Assembly: GCA_034766995.1 (NCBI GenBank)
Contig: CM068315.1
Span: forward strand, 17,028,010-17,092,009
Direction of reading: 5' to 3'
Length of the DNA: 64,000 nt
Source: Acanthacorydalis orientalis
Taxonomy: Eukaryota > Arthropoda > Insecta > Megaloptera > Corydalidae
Under the pieces are notes generated by a model. That model did not search any database, had not been told where the DNA came from, and saw only the letters and a program-made list of their open reading frames with translations. Each line of letters begins with the position of its first letter. Position 1 is the first letter of the stretch. Of this stretch, positions 34,856 through 49,305 are shown piece by piece. Made by a program: the position numbers and the translations under genes.

Positions 34856-36125
34856 TTAGATTTGACAAAAATTAATTGCATTTTTTCCTTTGTAAATGGA
34901 AGATGAATTTTTCATGGTAAACAAAAACCTAATTAAACAGTATATTGTCCATTTTATTCGATTACTTTTTGCCATCTTTCAGGTAATTTTATGATTTTGC
35001 ACTCAAAAAAATTCTAATATTTTTCGGCAAAAAACAGTTCTAAGAACGGTTTGATATCCTCATCAGCAGTTAACGTTTTACCATTGAAGACATTTTGCAA
35101 AGAACGAAACAAATGATAGTTTAATGGTGCCAGGTCTATAGAATATGGTGGATGTGGTAACATATCCCATCCAAGCTGCAATAATTATTGACGAGTGACC
35201 AAACTTATATGTGGTCTAGCGTTATCATGATGAAACACAACACCTTTGCGATTTATCAATTCTAGATGATTTTATTTGATGGAATCATTTAATTTATCCA
35301 GTTGACGACAGTACATGTTGGTTTGGTTCCTTGTAAGCAGATCAAAATTCATAATACCTTCAAAATCCCACCAGACTAACAGCATAACCTTCCTTTAGTG
35401 AAAATCTGTTTTTGAATTGCTTTGAGCAGGTTCATCATGCTTACTACGCGAACTTTTTCGTTTGACATTATTGTAGATAATCCATTTTTCCTGGCCTGTT
35501 ATCATACTTTGAAAAATTAATCGTTTTCTTCATATTTCAAGAGAGAATCGCAGATGTCAATGCGCTTAGTGAAATGAATTTCTTTGAGCTCATGTGGTAT
35601 CCAAATATCGACCTTATTAACGTATCCGAGTTTTTTTAAATGATTTACAACGCTTGATGTCGATATGTTAAGATTCTTAGCAATCTCTCGTGTCGTTAAA
35701 CGCTGAATGGATTCGATCAATGCCTTACTTTGTCATTATTAACTCCAATTGGCATTCTTGAGCGTGGTGCATCTTTAACATCAAAATCACCGGAAATTTA
35801 GCAAACCAATTTTGACACTGCCGTATTTTTAAGAAATCTTACCATATATATCACATACGTTTTTATGAGCTTACACAGCGTTTTTTTCTTTTCGGAAGTA
35901 ATGCAGCAAAATATGACAAAAATGTTCCTTTTGATTTTCCATTTTGAAATCGATACGAAACAAACAATTGTTAACAAAATCGTGCACTTTCTTTTTCTAA
36001 AACAAGCTTGAATGGTCAGCTGTCAAATTATAGTGAATTTTCGGTTTAGAATGAAATTAGTTACATTTCCAGACATATATATTCATCTATTAGAAAAAAA
36101 CGCAATTACTTTTTGGCCAACTCAA
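34856..36125 (-). mobile_element. Mariner element, fourth lineage
   Basis: Left end TTAGATTTGACAAAAATTAA and right end (minus strand) TTGAGTTGGCCAAAAAGTAA are imperfect TIRs, flanked by TA at 34854-34855 and 36126-36127. Length 1270 bp. Confidence 0.88.
34933..35942 (-). pseudogene. Mariner transposase, two catalytic residues lost
   Basis: ATG at 35940-35942 starts MENQKEHFCHILLHYFRK. The HTH/linker part (RLTTREIAKNLNIS, VDIWIPHELKEIH) is open at 35517-35720. The first catalytic motif reads ITGQEKW: CAG (35491-35493) replaces Asp. The second, FHHDNARPH, is intact (35224-35226). The third reads APLNYHLF with AAC (35119-35121) for Asp, at D34D spacing. Stops lie inside the catalytic domain (TRQ*LLQ, EKY*NF). 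The C-terminal GQYTV stops at 34933-34935. Loss of two of three metal-binding residues plus stops leaves no activity. Confidence 0.88.
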
Positions 36126-37752
36126 TAGTTTGAACAACTTATCAGCTAATTTGTTCACATCATTAGCTGAAAATTTTATTTTTTTGATATTCCGATTGTC
36201 TTGAATTGTTTGAATATTAAACTGTTTTTTGTTGATTTCTTTCATTACTTAGATTCGATATATTATAAATATGTTCGAAGTTATATTAAAGTAAATAAAG
36301 AATAATAATAGGAAATTCTACATCATTTCGGAATTAAAATGCACAAAATAACAAAAGATGCGGAATGAAAACAAATAGGTATTTTATCACGATAATTGAC
36401 TTGCATAGTTTAACTAAAAAGGGAATTATTATTCTACAAGACTTGTATTCGTCTGATTCAACATTAACTGTATTTTTTCTTGTTTATAATGCTTATCATT
36501 TTGATAATAGAAGTACAATTTTTCAAAAGAGAAGAGAAAATATCTTTAATAATCTAGTATAACGAATGTTTTCAAAATTATTTTCAGGATAATTCTGTTT
36601 AATAAAAATATGTATTTAAATCACAATTTTTCATTCAATTCATCTGAGATTTCTTAAACAGTTCTCTTATATGAGAGTAAAAGAGAAATAACAAATTATT
36701 AAATCACAATTAAAATTTTTCGCAGAGACGGTCGTAAATAAGTAAAAAAATTGAAGCGTGTTATTAAGTTTTTAAAATCCTATATTCGTAGACGATAATA
36801 TAAATGAACCGACACAATGTACATCGTATTATTTCATGGCAACTATCCTAATAAGCATAGCTACTTCGCTGTAAACGTTGAAACAATAGCATTAGCAGAT
36901 ACCCGCAAACGACTCGACATAAGAAAACACAGTCAAAAGAACTATGGCGTCTTGAGTCTGACGTCAAACTGAGCTTAATTAAAGTTACGTAATAAGCATA
37001 AAAAGAAGCCATGACAAGTCTCCTACTCGATGGTTGTAGCATGGTTGGATGGGTAACTGTTTTCTTGCTGGTTTACTTGACTGCGTACTTCTCATCGTCT
37101 TTATAAACGAAGCTTGCATGTAATTGTCAATTTGTTAGATGTCAACATGTTATTAGTTATAACGCAGCATGATAATTAATTTCTTAGTCCACGAGATGCG
37201 CAGGTAGAAGTAAATAAAGGTGATGATTAATGAAATGCTTTAGATAAAAAGTTAATTTTTGATGCGGGGGATGAAAATTCAATATTACATTATTAATATC
37301 GTTGTACTCGACGATGAAATTAAAAACTTTAATTTAATTTTAAACGATAACGTTCACTGAAATATGTAATGAAATTTCGTCTTTTATGTAATATAGAAAT
37401 TATAATCGAAACAAAACAGTGTTTGTATTTTATTTGTAAATTTCGACGCTTTATTATAATGTACGATGTTTTTAATTAAACAAATAAGTAGAAAGTGAAT
37501 CAAACTGTGAACTATGATAATAAAGATATTATTTTTTTATTTACTTTTATGTATGTAAAGAAATAAGGCAGATTTAAACAATAAAATTAAGTAACAAATT
37601 GAATTAGATTCAATTATGTATGTGTATATTTCTGACTTGAATATTTTAGTCGTTCTATTTTTTCTCATACATATCATTTCATTATATACTTCAAAGTCTA
37701 TCTAATACTATTTGGTTTTAATTAAAGTAACCCTTTACGGCCTTCGATCGCC
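36126..37752. other. No gene recognised
   Basis: AT-rich. The stretch 36840-37100 is less so and contains a TGACGTCA palindrome (36959-36966), but no gene is visible beside it. Confidence 0.5.
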
Positions 37753-37917
37753 ACTGGGGGACCATCGCTACCTAACATTCTCGATCGTTGTCGCCACATG
37801 AGAACCAAACATTCTTATCTACATATATGCATCATAATTTAGGTATGCGTCAATATTTTACTTAGTTCTCCTGTGGCTACACCGGACTAGAAAGTTGGGA
37901 CAGTAGTGGCCCCCAGT
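37753..37917. repeat. GC-rich imperfect inverted repeat, 56/57-bp arms
   Basis: The left arm 37753-37808 (ACTGGGGGACCATCG … CGCCACATGAGAACCAA) is complementary, imperfectly but along its whole length, to the right arm 37861-37917 (CTTAGTTCTCCTGTGGCT … GGCCCCCAGT). A 52-bp AT-rich loop separates them. Best-conserved blocks are ACTGGGGG at the outer ends and GCCACAnGAGAAC at the inner ends. The arms are much richer in GC than the surroundings. No clear target duplication. It could be a foldback MITE, a hairpin RNA source or a palindromic regulatory element. Confidence 0.75.
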
Positions 37918-38078
37918 AGGTATTTTTTTTCAATGAAGATGAAGAGGTGATTTTATCGACATTGTTTCAAATTTAACCAAATTAATGTTCATTTAATTTC
38001 CAGTGGGAATTTAATTGTAAATGGAATATAATTTTAAAATATTGTATATAGTCATAATCAATATTTTTTCCCATACGC

Positions 38079-38145
<67 letters not shown>

Positions 38146-38254
38146 TAAATATAAATATTTAATTTCGTGTTCAATGTTTTGTTTTGTATAACTAGAAAAA
38201 TATAAAAAAATATTTGAGTAATGTAAATAGTGAAACATTAACAATTAAATATGT
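37918..38254. other. No gene recognised; TA tract
   Basis: (TA)n with small interruptions at 38089-38147. Confidence 0.55.
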
Positions 38255-38545
38255 TCATTAATAAATACACTTTTTCTTCATCCTACAAACTACAAAATAA
38301 GTTTCTGATCTAAGCTATTGAATAAATGTTTATTGATCATTTTTTATTGTTGCTTTTGCGCATTTCGATCATTCTTAGAACGTCAAAGTACGTTAAAATA
38401 TGTAATATTCTCAAACAATAATTAAAAATTAATACTAATTATTGAGTAAATATTTTTGATCAGAAAAAAATATAGTTTGTGCGAATGAATAAATAATTTA
38501 TTTGCGAAAGTGAATTTAGTGAGATTCAGAACAATATTGTGCTTA
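38255..38545. repeat. Dispersed inverted-arm repeat, both arms
   Basis: The clearest member. The left arm (about 38266-38334) contains CACTTTTTCTTCATCCTACA, ACTACAAAATAAGTTTCTGA and ATTGAATAAATG. The right arm (about 38450-38520) is its complement (ATTGAGTAAATATTTTTGAT … TTTGCGAAAGTGAATTTAGT). A spacer of about 115 bp separates them. It continues outward as GAGATTCAGAACAATATTGT, also seen in other copies. Confidence 0.7.
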
Positions 38546-39414
38546 AAAAGGTTATTTGTATTTAGCCAAATTATATTTTATGTAACAATGTCCAGGGTGA
38601 AAGTTTGAATTTCTGGAATATATTTTATAGAAAGAATATGTTTCTTTTCTTTTTCTTAGTATTCTTTGATCGTTACAAGTATTAATACTTTTGGTGCTGT
38701 TCTTCACTTTCGTAGAAATAAAATGTAATTTCCCATCCAATCTCTCCTCTTAGGAAAGCTGTGAGGTCTTCTAGTTTTGGAATTATTGACTTAGTCAAAT
38801 TGGTTCGAAATTAATTTTCACCTGTATGTTTTATAGTTAACAGAATTGTTTCCATTTTTTTTCGGTTAATATTATAAATGAAGAAATTATTAATTGTTTA
38901 AATAACCATTTTTAAAATCTTTGACTATGATATAGGGACGAAAACTCTTCTTTTGGTTAGTACCAAACGAAGATTTTCCATCTCTATTTCAGCCATAAAG
39001 ATTTTTATGAAGAAAACACTCATTGAAATGGTATAATTTACAACATTTTTGTATACTATTAAAAATTAAATACTTAAATGCTTCTTAGTATCTGATTTTC
39101 ATGAACTAATGATAACAATTTATATTGATTAGATAGTTTAATTTGTTAACTTTATTATATACGCCATTGAAATGTAATTTTAGAAATTAAATAAAAAACA
39201 ATTTTGAAAGTTCACTACTCCGACTAGAAATACTTTAAAATAGTTTTATTACCTATACGAAATTTAGACATGTATGTAAGCAGATAATCGTAAAATACAT
39301 TTATTGCATGTCGTCTTATATAAAAATTTATTGTGGTTCTTAAATAGAAATTTATTGAAAAGTCGAATACCAAGTACTTTGACTAAGTATATAAGTATAC
39401 AAATTCACACACTT

Positions 39415-39418
<4 letters not shown>

Positions 39419-39464
<46 letters not shown>

Positions 39465-39474
39465 ATGTGTGTGT
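39419..39474. repeat. (TA)n then (TG)n
   Basis: TA to 39448, then TG dinucleotides. Confidence 0.95.
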
Positions 39475-41771
39475 TTGTTTGCATTTATAGTAAAATAATA
39501 TTATTATAGGATATTTTTTAATTGAATTCTAGTAATATTGTTTTAAAGATATTAAAATTCTTTATTTTAGTGTAAGACAAAGTAATATTAAACATTTAAG
39601 GTATTTATTTATCTAAAAACCAGATCAAACATCTCAAAGATATAACAGAAAATAATTCACTCTAAGATAGTAATATCCCTAACATAAATACCTCGTTTTT
39701 CTTTCAAAATGAAAAAAAATCTCTCCTCACACTCTACTATCTGTAAATTGTTCAGAATAGCGTACGACACAGTGTGGAAGTATCTTTTTAAAAACCACGA
39801 CCGACAAACTGTAGATTAAAAAACTTCGTTATACGCTGTTCTTTCCAGCTAACAAAAGTATTCTAATAAAAAATTATCGGGGATTAATTTACTTAGCAGC
39901 CGACAACTGACTAACTCTCGAGGCATTAGTTCTTCGCTCATTCTCTTGTGCTGGCTCGCTTCCCAATCTAGAATCTTTAATTACGGAACAAGATAAGGAA
40001 TGGGCTAGTCAAAAAACCAATATCCTGTAAAGATAGCAGCCGAGAAAACTGGTAATCCAATAAAAGAAGTGTGGGGTACGAAAGATGCACGCTACACTGT
40101 TGCTGGAGAACTTTTTTAAAACGGTTTCGTTTTATTTTATTTTATACTTCGCGAATTTAAATGTATTTCTTGAAAGAAAGTACGTTCAATTTGGATTTTC
40201 ACTGAAGTAAGAAAGTTTTGAGAGATATTTACAATATTTTTATAAGTATTTTTTGAATTAATTTTCCTTCTGAATCAAAGAATGTACTCTTTTTTATTTA
40301 AATGTATTTATTTTCTAGTTCTGGATATTTTCAGGTTAATTTTATTAGATTTTAAATTAATACAAATAAGACTATTGATTAATTATTAAATTGAGCAGAA
40401 TTTATTTTTATTTTAATCTTTTTTGGTTATTATAATACTTATAAGCATTTATAATATTTAATTGTTTATTTGATATAATTATTCTGAATTTAATTTTGAT
40501 GAATAATTTTTATTTAGTGTAAATATTTTTTAATTATGTATCATTAAAAATACCTATGATAGTTAATCATCGAATAAGGAAAATAATATACAAATTTTCT
40601 GTGAAAAATAAATCCATTTTTAAATTATTATTTCTTCTGAACTAAAATAGATATTAAAATGAATCTTCAAGTAAATTAAAACTTATTTATTATTAATTAT
40701 TCTACATAAAAATAACTTTTTTTAATATTTTTAGAATTCAATGTAGCCTTTAGCACATATCGGTACATTTGCAATAGATTTTCACATAAAATCACTTGAT
40801 ATGTTATCAGATGCTTTTTTGTGTTTGTAATCGATTCTTTAAATTTATTTGTAATTTTTTTATTTGACCGATTCATACCTACAGAAGTTTTATTTTATTA
40901 AATCTAGATCTTAATCTAATTTGATTGATGCTTAATGACTAATCCACATTTTTAATTCAAGTATTATTTTAATTTCTAATTTTATTTCAATTGTATTTTT
41001 GTTACTGAAACTAAATTTGAGATAGAAAATGCATATAGTCTATAATATAAATTAAGAATAAACAGTTATTGTATCTTTTAATTAGAAACAAAATGTAATA
41101 TGGAAAATAAATATTTTATCTCTATTTTTATAAAAATATTGACGGATTAAAGTAAAAAAATCTGAATACTAATCCATAAAGCAATTGTCTGATTTGAAAT
41201 TTGAATTTGATTATGTCTATGATTCTAATTATATTTGAAATAAAATTTTAATTTCATGAGTTTAAAATTTGAATAAAACATTAAATAGTATTTCTAAAAA
41301 CAGATAAAAGATAATAGCTTCTGACATTGTACTTCCAATCAATCAAAACTGATTTTAAACAAAAACTAATACACATTGTCAACAACTGTCATCAGAATTA
41401 ACATTTAGAAGATATTGTTAAATCGTTGTAACAGTTCTGCTCTTTTGATTTCAATTAATATCATCAGTGTATATTTTGTTGAACAAAGTCACGCCGAGTA
41501 AACGAATGAGCTCGATTAAAGAAAAAAAACGATGAGAAAAATCGGTATGACTACTGTACAAGTCACATTGTCACCCCTCTGCACCACCGTTGATATGTTT
41601 ACCGCACGTCGTAGCCTTTTTGCTGAAACATAGTACGGAAAAGAGGTGACAACAGTCATCAATCAATTAATCAGACTTAACAAACAATAGGGCTTGTCGA
41701 CGTTTTTGGCTGTCAACGACGTTGCAGCGATAGTACATTCTTTGGAGATGTTGATTCTTAAAACAACACAT

Positions 41772-41777
41772 TATATA

Positions 41778-41836
<59 letters not shown>
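41772..41836. repeat. (TA)n tract
   Basis: TA with one interruption near the left end. Confidence 0.95.
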
Positions 41837-41840
<4 letters not shown>

Positions 41841-42006
41841 AGCTTTAACATTTTTCAAAATTTAAAACCTTATATTGTTTTATATCGATTTATTATTTAC
41901 TTAATTTTAATATCAAAATATTTCAAAAGATTGAATGAGGTTAAACTTTAAATTAAATAATATGAATTTATTACAATATAATAGTTTTAGAGTTATGAAT
42001 GAATTT

Positions 42007-42011
<5 letters not shown>

Positions 42012-42042
<31 letters not shown>
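42012..42042. repeat. (TA)n tract
   Basis: Continuous TA dinucleotides. Confidence 0.95.
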
Positions 42043-42046
<4 letters not shown>

Positions 42047-43325
42047 TTAAAAAATATATGAAACGTTCCTTCAATCTCCAATGATTCATAAATAATGATA
42101 ATTTTATTTACAATTAAAATGATTTTTTTATTGAAAAGAAAATGAGGAATCCATAAATAATTATTCTTTAAAAATATAATATGTATCTTATTTCATTGAG
42201 TTTTTATTTGAATTTAATGGTAATTGTCTAACCATTTACTTACAGATATTTACTTGTATTGAATATATATTTTTAATTTATACTAAAATAGCTTATTTTC
42301 AAAACATTTCAAATCGCTTTTCTATTGTACTAATTTAAAATTTTTAAAAAACACAAAACAGAAAACATTGAATTTACAAATTCTTTAAAAATGATGGACA
42401 CTTCATTACTTTATTATAATTGAAAGGTAGGGGAAAAAAGTTTATATAATAAGTGAATAAACTTTCATGGAGTTTCAGTGCAAATCTTAATTAATGTTGA
42501 TTAAAAGATAACTTGTTAACTGCGATGTCTTCAAAATATGTTATTTAATTAACGGAATACTTTACACAGCTTGTTACTTTTCTTATAACGTTTCATTAAG
42601 TAAACGTTTTCGTCAAACGGCTAGGGTGCGTTAAAACTGTGTATTATTATAAGAAGTGATATTCTGAAAGCACATTTAATGAGAATACAAAAGACGAAAA
42701 AATTAATTTTACAGAGTAAAATGAAGAAATACAAATTTATCGAACGTTTCAATCTGATGAGTGAGTTTACATTTTGCATACTGCGTGTGCTGAACTATAA
42801 AGCATCTATGTATTTCTTCATTAGAGACAAATTTGCAAAAGGATTTTTATTTTTTTCGATTTTCACCTTCTGTTCTTTTAAAATTAATATTAATTCAGTA
42901 AGTAGGCAATTAAAAAATACATCTGCCACTGAATCCAAACTTATCGTAAAGAATCAACTTTATAATAATTAAAAATTATTTTACATAAAAATCGCGGAGA
43001 TATTTAAAATTCATTAAAAAATTATAATTTCATTTCATTGTTTAGTTATATATAGATCATAACTGAAATTGTTCATGTGTTTCCAATTGGTATAACTAAA
43101 TAAATAAATTTTAAATATTTTAGAATAAATTAAAGATGAATATCAATCAAAACTAAATCATAATTCTTCATTTGAATCTATACCACCGAATTTAGAGACC
43201 TAAGCAGATGTATTCAGGATTATTATATTTGAATTTTATTACTCTTTTATTTCATTTATTTTGAAATCAAAGTGACTGATATTTTCTTAAAAACTAATAT
43301 TTTTTTTATAATTTACATTCTGATT

Positions 43326-43327
<2 letters not shown>

Positions 43328-43378
<51 letters not shown>

Positions 43379-43502
43379 ATATCTCACATTAATGTCTCTT
43401 TTAAAAAATGGTATTTTCAATTTTATTACATAAATAAAAAAAACTGTATACTATTTTTTATATTACAAAATATACTGTCAGCATTTTAATAAAATAATCA
43501 AA

Positions 43503-43575
<73 letters not shown>

Positions 43576-43674
43576 TAAGATATGTATAATTGTTGAAAAT
43601 GTTTTCATACATTCATAATTAAAGTATGTAGAACTTCTAAGAAAACGCCGTTTCAGTATAATTACGAATATATT

Positions 43675-43724
<50 letters not shown>
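43328..43724. repeat. Three (TA)n tracts in 400 bp
   Basis: TA runs at 43328-43372, 43504-43572 and 43679-43724 are separated by AT-rich spacers of about 105-130 bp with no obvious mutual similarity. Confidence 0.95.
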
Positions 43725-43725
<1 letters not shown>

Positions 43726-44457
43726 CTAAAAGCGTATACATATCTCTACACAATTTCATTCATCTACGGAAAAGGAAGGAAGGAAGGAAGGAAGATAGAT
43801 TGTTGGCGTCGAACGTATAAACATTTTATTATTTGTAAATGTTTTAGGCTTTAATCTACCGACGGTTAATAATCATGGATCACTAATTGACAAGTCATTA
43901 AAACTGATGGAAAATATGTTTGTAAACTGCCAAGTTCAAGAAGGTACCGTACGTTTAAACACTTGGAAAGAATTTATACACAGAGTTGTAATAATTCAGA
44001 TTTGGCCAAATCTTTTAAACATACTGTTATCTAGTCATATGTATATATATATATATATATTTGTATGTGTGTGCAAACAGAGAAAATTCAATTCAGTTAT
44101 TTATTTCACGAGTTTTATATATTATAGTAGGTACGTTGTGCACTGGAAGCTGATTTCAGAATTTTGATAAGTTTACGAATTTGAATTGATAAAGAATAAA
44201 GTATTGAAATTCTGTTGTCCGTTTATCTGTAACACAGCTCGACATTTGAAAAGACTGATTCGAATTGAAAGTACACGAGTGACGATAAGATTTTCTTGTA
44301 CATGCAAAAACGAGAAAATATATAACAGAAAAAAATAATGGAAATCTGAAATGTATTCTGTTCACAAATACTTATGTGTTTGTAATTCAAATACTTTTTT
44401 ACATAATTTCAGTAAAGTATCATATAATCAACGAGTTTATAAATATCAAATTTCTAT
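43725..44457. other. No gene recognised; (GGAA)n
   Basis: A short GGAA tetramer run at about 43771-43792 and (TA)n at 44041-44060. Confidence 0.55.
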
Positions 44458-44490
44458 TATTGAAACTATATTTTAAATATAGTTTCAATA
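44458..44490. repeat. 16-bp perfect hairpin, 1-nt loop
   Basis: TATTGAAACTATATTT (44458-44473), one T, then the exact complement AAATATAGTTTCAATA (44475-44490). Confidence 0.9.
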
Positions 44491-45896
44491 TTTCTATATT
44501 TTATATATTAAGATTATTTCAGATCAATATTTATAATAAAATATTGATTATATTTCGTAAATATAGGAAATGACTGAATTATCCAGACTAAAATAAATTT
44601 TAAGTTTTATATAACTTAAAACTTAATTCATTTGAATTTTAAATTATATGAAATTAATATTTCGTGATATAAATAATTATAATACTAATTATTACGGAGT
44701 GAATGTTTTTTTATATAATGCTAAAGAATAATTTTTTTTATATTTCATTTTTGGAAGTAATGTCAAGCTCAAATCTATTATTGTTATAAATATTTAATAA
44801 CTTCAAATAAAATTATTAAAGACCACTAATAAAAAAATATTCTTATCTCTCATATACTACAAATTCGTATGAATAACAAGAAAATCAGTAAATAATTAAT
44901 TTTGAACAGGTATAAAAATATTTATATAAGAAAAAATATATATAAAATTAGATCAAACTTATTACTATTTCTTTAAATTGAATTTCTAAAAAGTAAATTT
45001 GTATAAAAAATGTTTTAATAAATAATAAAATGTATTCACATTTGAAAGTGTAATATTTAACGAATAAATAAAATAAAAGATTGTTGATACTTGCAGTATT
45101 TATTTTTAAGTTTTACTAATTTTATATAATAATACTCAGAAATGAAACAGGTTGTATTAGATAAAAAAATGAAATATTTCCTTAATCAACGTTTCGGTCG
45201 GACATTAATTATTTATTTTGTATAAAACTCTTGCATAACATATATATTAATTTATTAGCAAAAATGAAATTTCGTATCAGATTCATGGAAATAATGTTTA
45301 TTCACTTAAAAGAAAATTTTATTACTTTATCAGAATTAATTTTGAATTAATAAAATTCTCTCATGTATTTTCAATAATTATTATGCGTGCATAAATATTA
45401 CTTCATTATAAATCGTAAATTATTACATGAAAACAATGTATCTGATTACAAACCATTATTAAAGTGTTCAATATTCAGTACGTATTAATAATAATTATAA
45501 TAATTCGACCCTGTGACGAGAATAACAAACATTATTTTAACGTACATACATTTCAACTTTCATAATGAGTCCGCGTCTGACAACTTGTAGAGATACTAGC
45601 AGCTTCAGGGTATTCTAATGTTTGGTACTTAAGATGATGTTAGAGTTGCGACTTTAGTTAGTAAAATATAACATCCTTTGAGTACATCAAATATTGACAG
45701 AAGTTTTAGTTACTTCCGTTGATTTTATAATTAAAAATTCATGACGTGAAACATTAAAACTTTCTCAACTTCATTCCACTAAAGACATTTTGTCAAAACT
45801 ATATTAATTAATATTACGAAATGAAAGTGCGCTAACTTTTTAAAAGGAATATTTTACTACTTTTTTATATTACAAGTATACTTTTTTATGTATAAC

Positions 45897-45902
45897 ATAC
45901 AC

Positions 45903-45950
<48 letters not shown>
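45897..45950. repeat. (CATA)n then (TA)n
   Basis: Four or five CATA units followed by TA. Confidence 0.95.
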
Positions 45951-45955
<5 letters not shown>

Positions 45956-48900
45956 TATAAAAAATCTATCGTGTGCAGCTAATTATTATTTTCATATTTT
46001 ATTCAAAATTTTAGATATCCACATATCGCAATAATATTTTATTCATCAGCTATCAGCAATATAAATATTTACCTACGTGTTACTATTAGAAAACAAGTAA
46101 ATCAAAATTTACATATCAAATACAATTTACAGCATAAATTATCGTTTTCAAACAAGTTTGCAAAAAGTTTGAATAATTAAACGATAAAATATAATATCAG
46201 TGTATATTTTTTTTAATACTGAAAATATAAACAAAACTATATAATCGAATATGTTAATTATTGATACGATGCTTCAATTTACAACGTTGTATAATTAGTA
46301 TATAAAAGTTTTTTTTATTATTTAGTGTTTTTATTATTATTATTCAGATATTTATTGTATGTTGATTTCGAGCCTTTTATTTAATTGAATTCAATTTTGT
46401 TTATATGTCCGTTATCTAAATATTTTTATATTATTAATATTTTTATATTATGTTGTTTAGAAATTAATAACAAGTACTATTCATATTATAAATAATTGAA
46501 TTATGTATAATATCGTATTAAAATATTTATTAAATTAAATAAAACCGTAAATAACAAATGAAAGAAGTTAAATATCTACTCATGATGAGGAAATTTTATT
46601 TAATCATTGTTAAATAAAACAATTTTTTACTTACAAACTTGTACAAAATGTTCAGAATAAAAAAAATCATTTCAAATACACAAATTACATTGCTTTAACT
46701 GATTTTTGGAAATTTATTGGAATGAATCTATATCATTGTTGAAATTTTAAAAAGTTTTTTCATCTAGCTTTCATAATCATTTGAATCTTCTGGATTTCAT
46801 AAGAATAATTTATTTGAGAATTCACAAGAAGTAATGAAATATGAGAAGGAAGACCATCGAGAGTTTGTTGTAGGTTTATCATTTTTTTGAAATTAAAAAA
46901 AAACTCTTACAATAAGGACATAAGACTAGATCTTAGATCAAATTAAATTCGTGCAAGTGCAGCTGAAATATTTTCTTACATTAGCAAGATATTTTCCAAC
47001 ATTTTCAGTCGATGTCTCTAGTAGCAATATTAACATTTTTAATTCTACAATACACTAATTTCAAATTTTAGTTCAAACAATAATTGTCCAATACCTTGAA
47101 CAGTTGGTTCTACTTAAAATATTTGACGAGAATTTTTCTTAACAAATAAACAAAGTATAGTCCTTTCATTCCTACATAAAAAATATTTGATGAAAATATT
47201 ACTATATTATATTTTTAAATTATTTGAATCTAATTAACATAAAAGTATAACAAAAATTGTTTATTAGTTATTTTCCTCTTCCTTAAGGACACAATTCTTT
47301 ATTTTGTTTCTCTATTACCGGGTTTATCTTTCAACAACAACAGATTAATACTATGAACACTGTTTACTATTATCACTTTTGTTTACTTCTCATCTTTTTT
47401 AAATAGCAACTATTTCTGATTATTTTAAAAATAAAATATTAGTTCATATGGAATACTTTTTGTATAAGTTATTATTACAGTATAGTAATATCTTAAATTT
47501 ATTATTTTTAATAATACCAAGAATCTTGTTTCCTTATCTTCTATGAAATTCTCATTTCACTATAAGTTACTGCATTGAAAATAAAATAAAACTTTAATAC
47601 ACTTATATTTTGCTATTTATTTTCAAATATAAATATAGGTTGCAATTCTAATTTAATTAATATTATTGACTGTTATACTATATTAGTCTTCATATTCATA
47701 AGATAGACATACAGATAAATAAAAAAAAACATATATTTTATAAGCATACTATGTGTGGGTTTAAATACATATTCTTGTGTATATATGCTGTTTACATCAA
47801 ATACCATTAAAGATGAAAATCATGAAATTAACTCCAGTAGAAACACAATAAACTCTATATGAACGTAAGAACGTCTCATCTATAATTTGCGTTTAATCTT
47901 CGTTAATCGGCTCCCAAGAACTGTGCATTATGATAGCAAAACTCAGCCAACTTTTAGGTGATGTTTTTTATGCCCTGCTATATTAAAGACCACTAAGTCA
48001 GTTTCTGGTTAACAAAGCTTCACATATTATAGAGAGGAATTAAGGTCATGTATGCATAGATATAAAACTGATGTGAAAAACTTAAAGAGATTGACTTTTT
48101 GTTCGAATCACGATGCGTGTTTTTCTTCTATGATGCTTTAATACAGTTTTACTGATTTTATACAGGAAGTAAGTTTTCAAAACAATAAATCATTGAAAAT
48201 TATATCTTTTATTTTATTTTTATTTGAGTTTAATAAGCTACTTGATTGTTATTTTCTCGATTTTTAAACGAACACAAGTATTTATTTTTAACATCAACAT
48301 TAAATAATTTTAGAATTAGTGTAAAGAGAAATAAATTCTGTAATTGAAAACATAATTATGAAAGTTAAATATTAAATTACGGATATACTTTATTTTAATT
48401 CATAGCATATTTAAATATTTCTCGAAGTGTGTAAATAATTTTTAACATGTTAAATTATTTTACAAACATAAAATCTTTTTTGTGTATGTACATTGCTCAA
48501 CTTTACAAAATATACAGTAATTTATTTTATTTAAAGTTAATATATGATTAACTACACTTCTTTAAATATGAAAATATTTTTTTAAGGCAATCTTTACGAA
48601 CTCATATATTATTCTTATTTTTTTATTATTGTATATTGTTTTTCACAAACCGTACTTTTTTATTTAACAATTTTAATTCAAATTAACGATTTTTTAAATA
48701 TCGCTATCTCTAAATGTTTGACCTTAAAACACATTCATGTTATATTACTCCCTCAATTTGCATCCAATCTCATGTCTTGTAATTTTTCTAAATTCAAATT
48801 AATCAAAATTAAGTTGAAAGGAAAGAAAATCAATAACGATCTAACGTTTATTGTGTCGCTTTTGTGTGTTGTATTCTTCATTCTTCTATGCGAATACTGG

Positions 48901-49187
48901 AAATCATATTCAAGTCTTTTTTCTTCTATGACTGGTTTTGATCATCTACTAGATGTTGAACTGAGTTGAAAATTTAGCTTAATTGAACCTAAAATAATTA
49001 GCAGATACTCAATAAGATTTGTATTAAACAATAACATTCTTCTATCCATTGAAAAAGTGCCCCTTGAACTCTGATCTAAATACATATCCTCTGGTAGAGA
49101 AATTTATTAAGAAAAACGGGGCATAATAATGATATATAAACATTATTTTTTTAATACAAGCTAAATTTTATAACATTCCGGTTAAAC

Positions 49188-49305
<118 letters not shown>

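Larger units (their letters stand above)
38546..43327. other. No gene recognised; simple repeats
   Basis: TA/TG repeats at 39419-39474, TA at 41772-41836 and 42012-42042. The stretch 39720-40120 is less AT-rich without a recognisable product. A 97-codon plus frame at 42679-42972 has no domain and is probably fortuitous. Confidence 0.5.

Noticed and set aside
36959..36966. TGACGTCA palindrome (CRE-type site)
   Set aside because: A single 8-bp site with no gene or promoter beside it is not evidence of regulation.
42679..42972. 97-codon plus frame
   Set aside because: Low-complexity K/F/I/N composition typical of AT-rich random sequence, with no recognisable motif.
43771..43792. (GGAA)n as an ETS-factor binding cluster
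   Set aside because: Only a few units; an ordinary microsatellite explains it.
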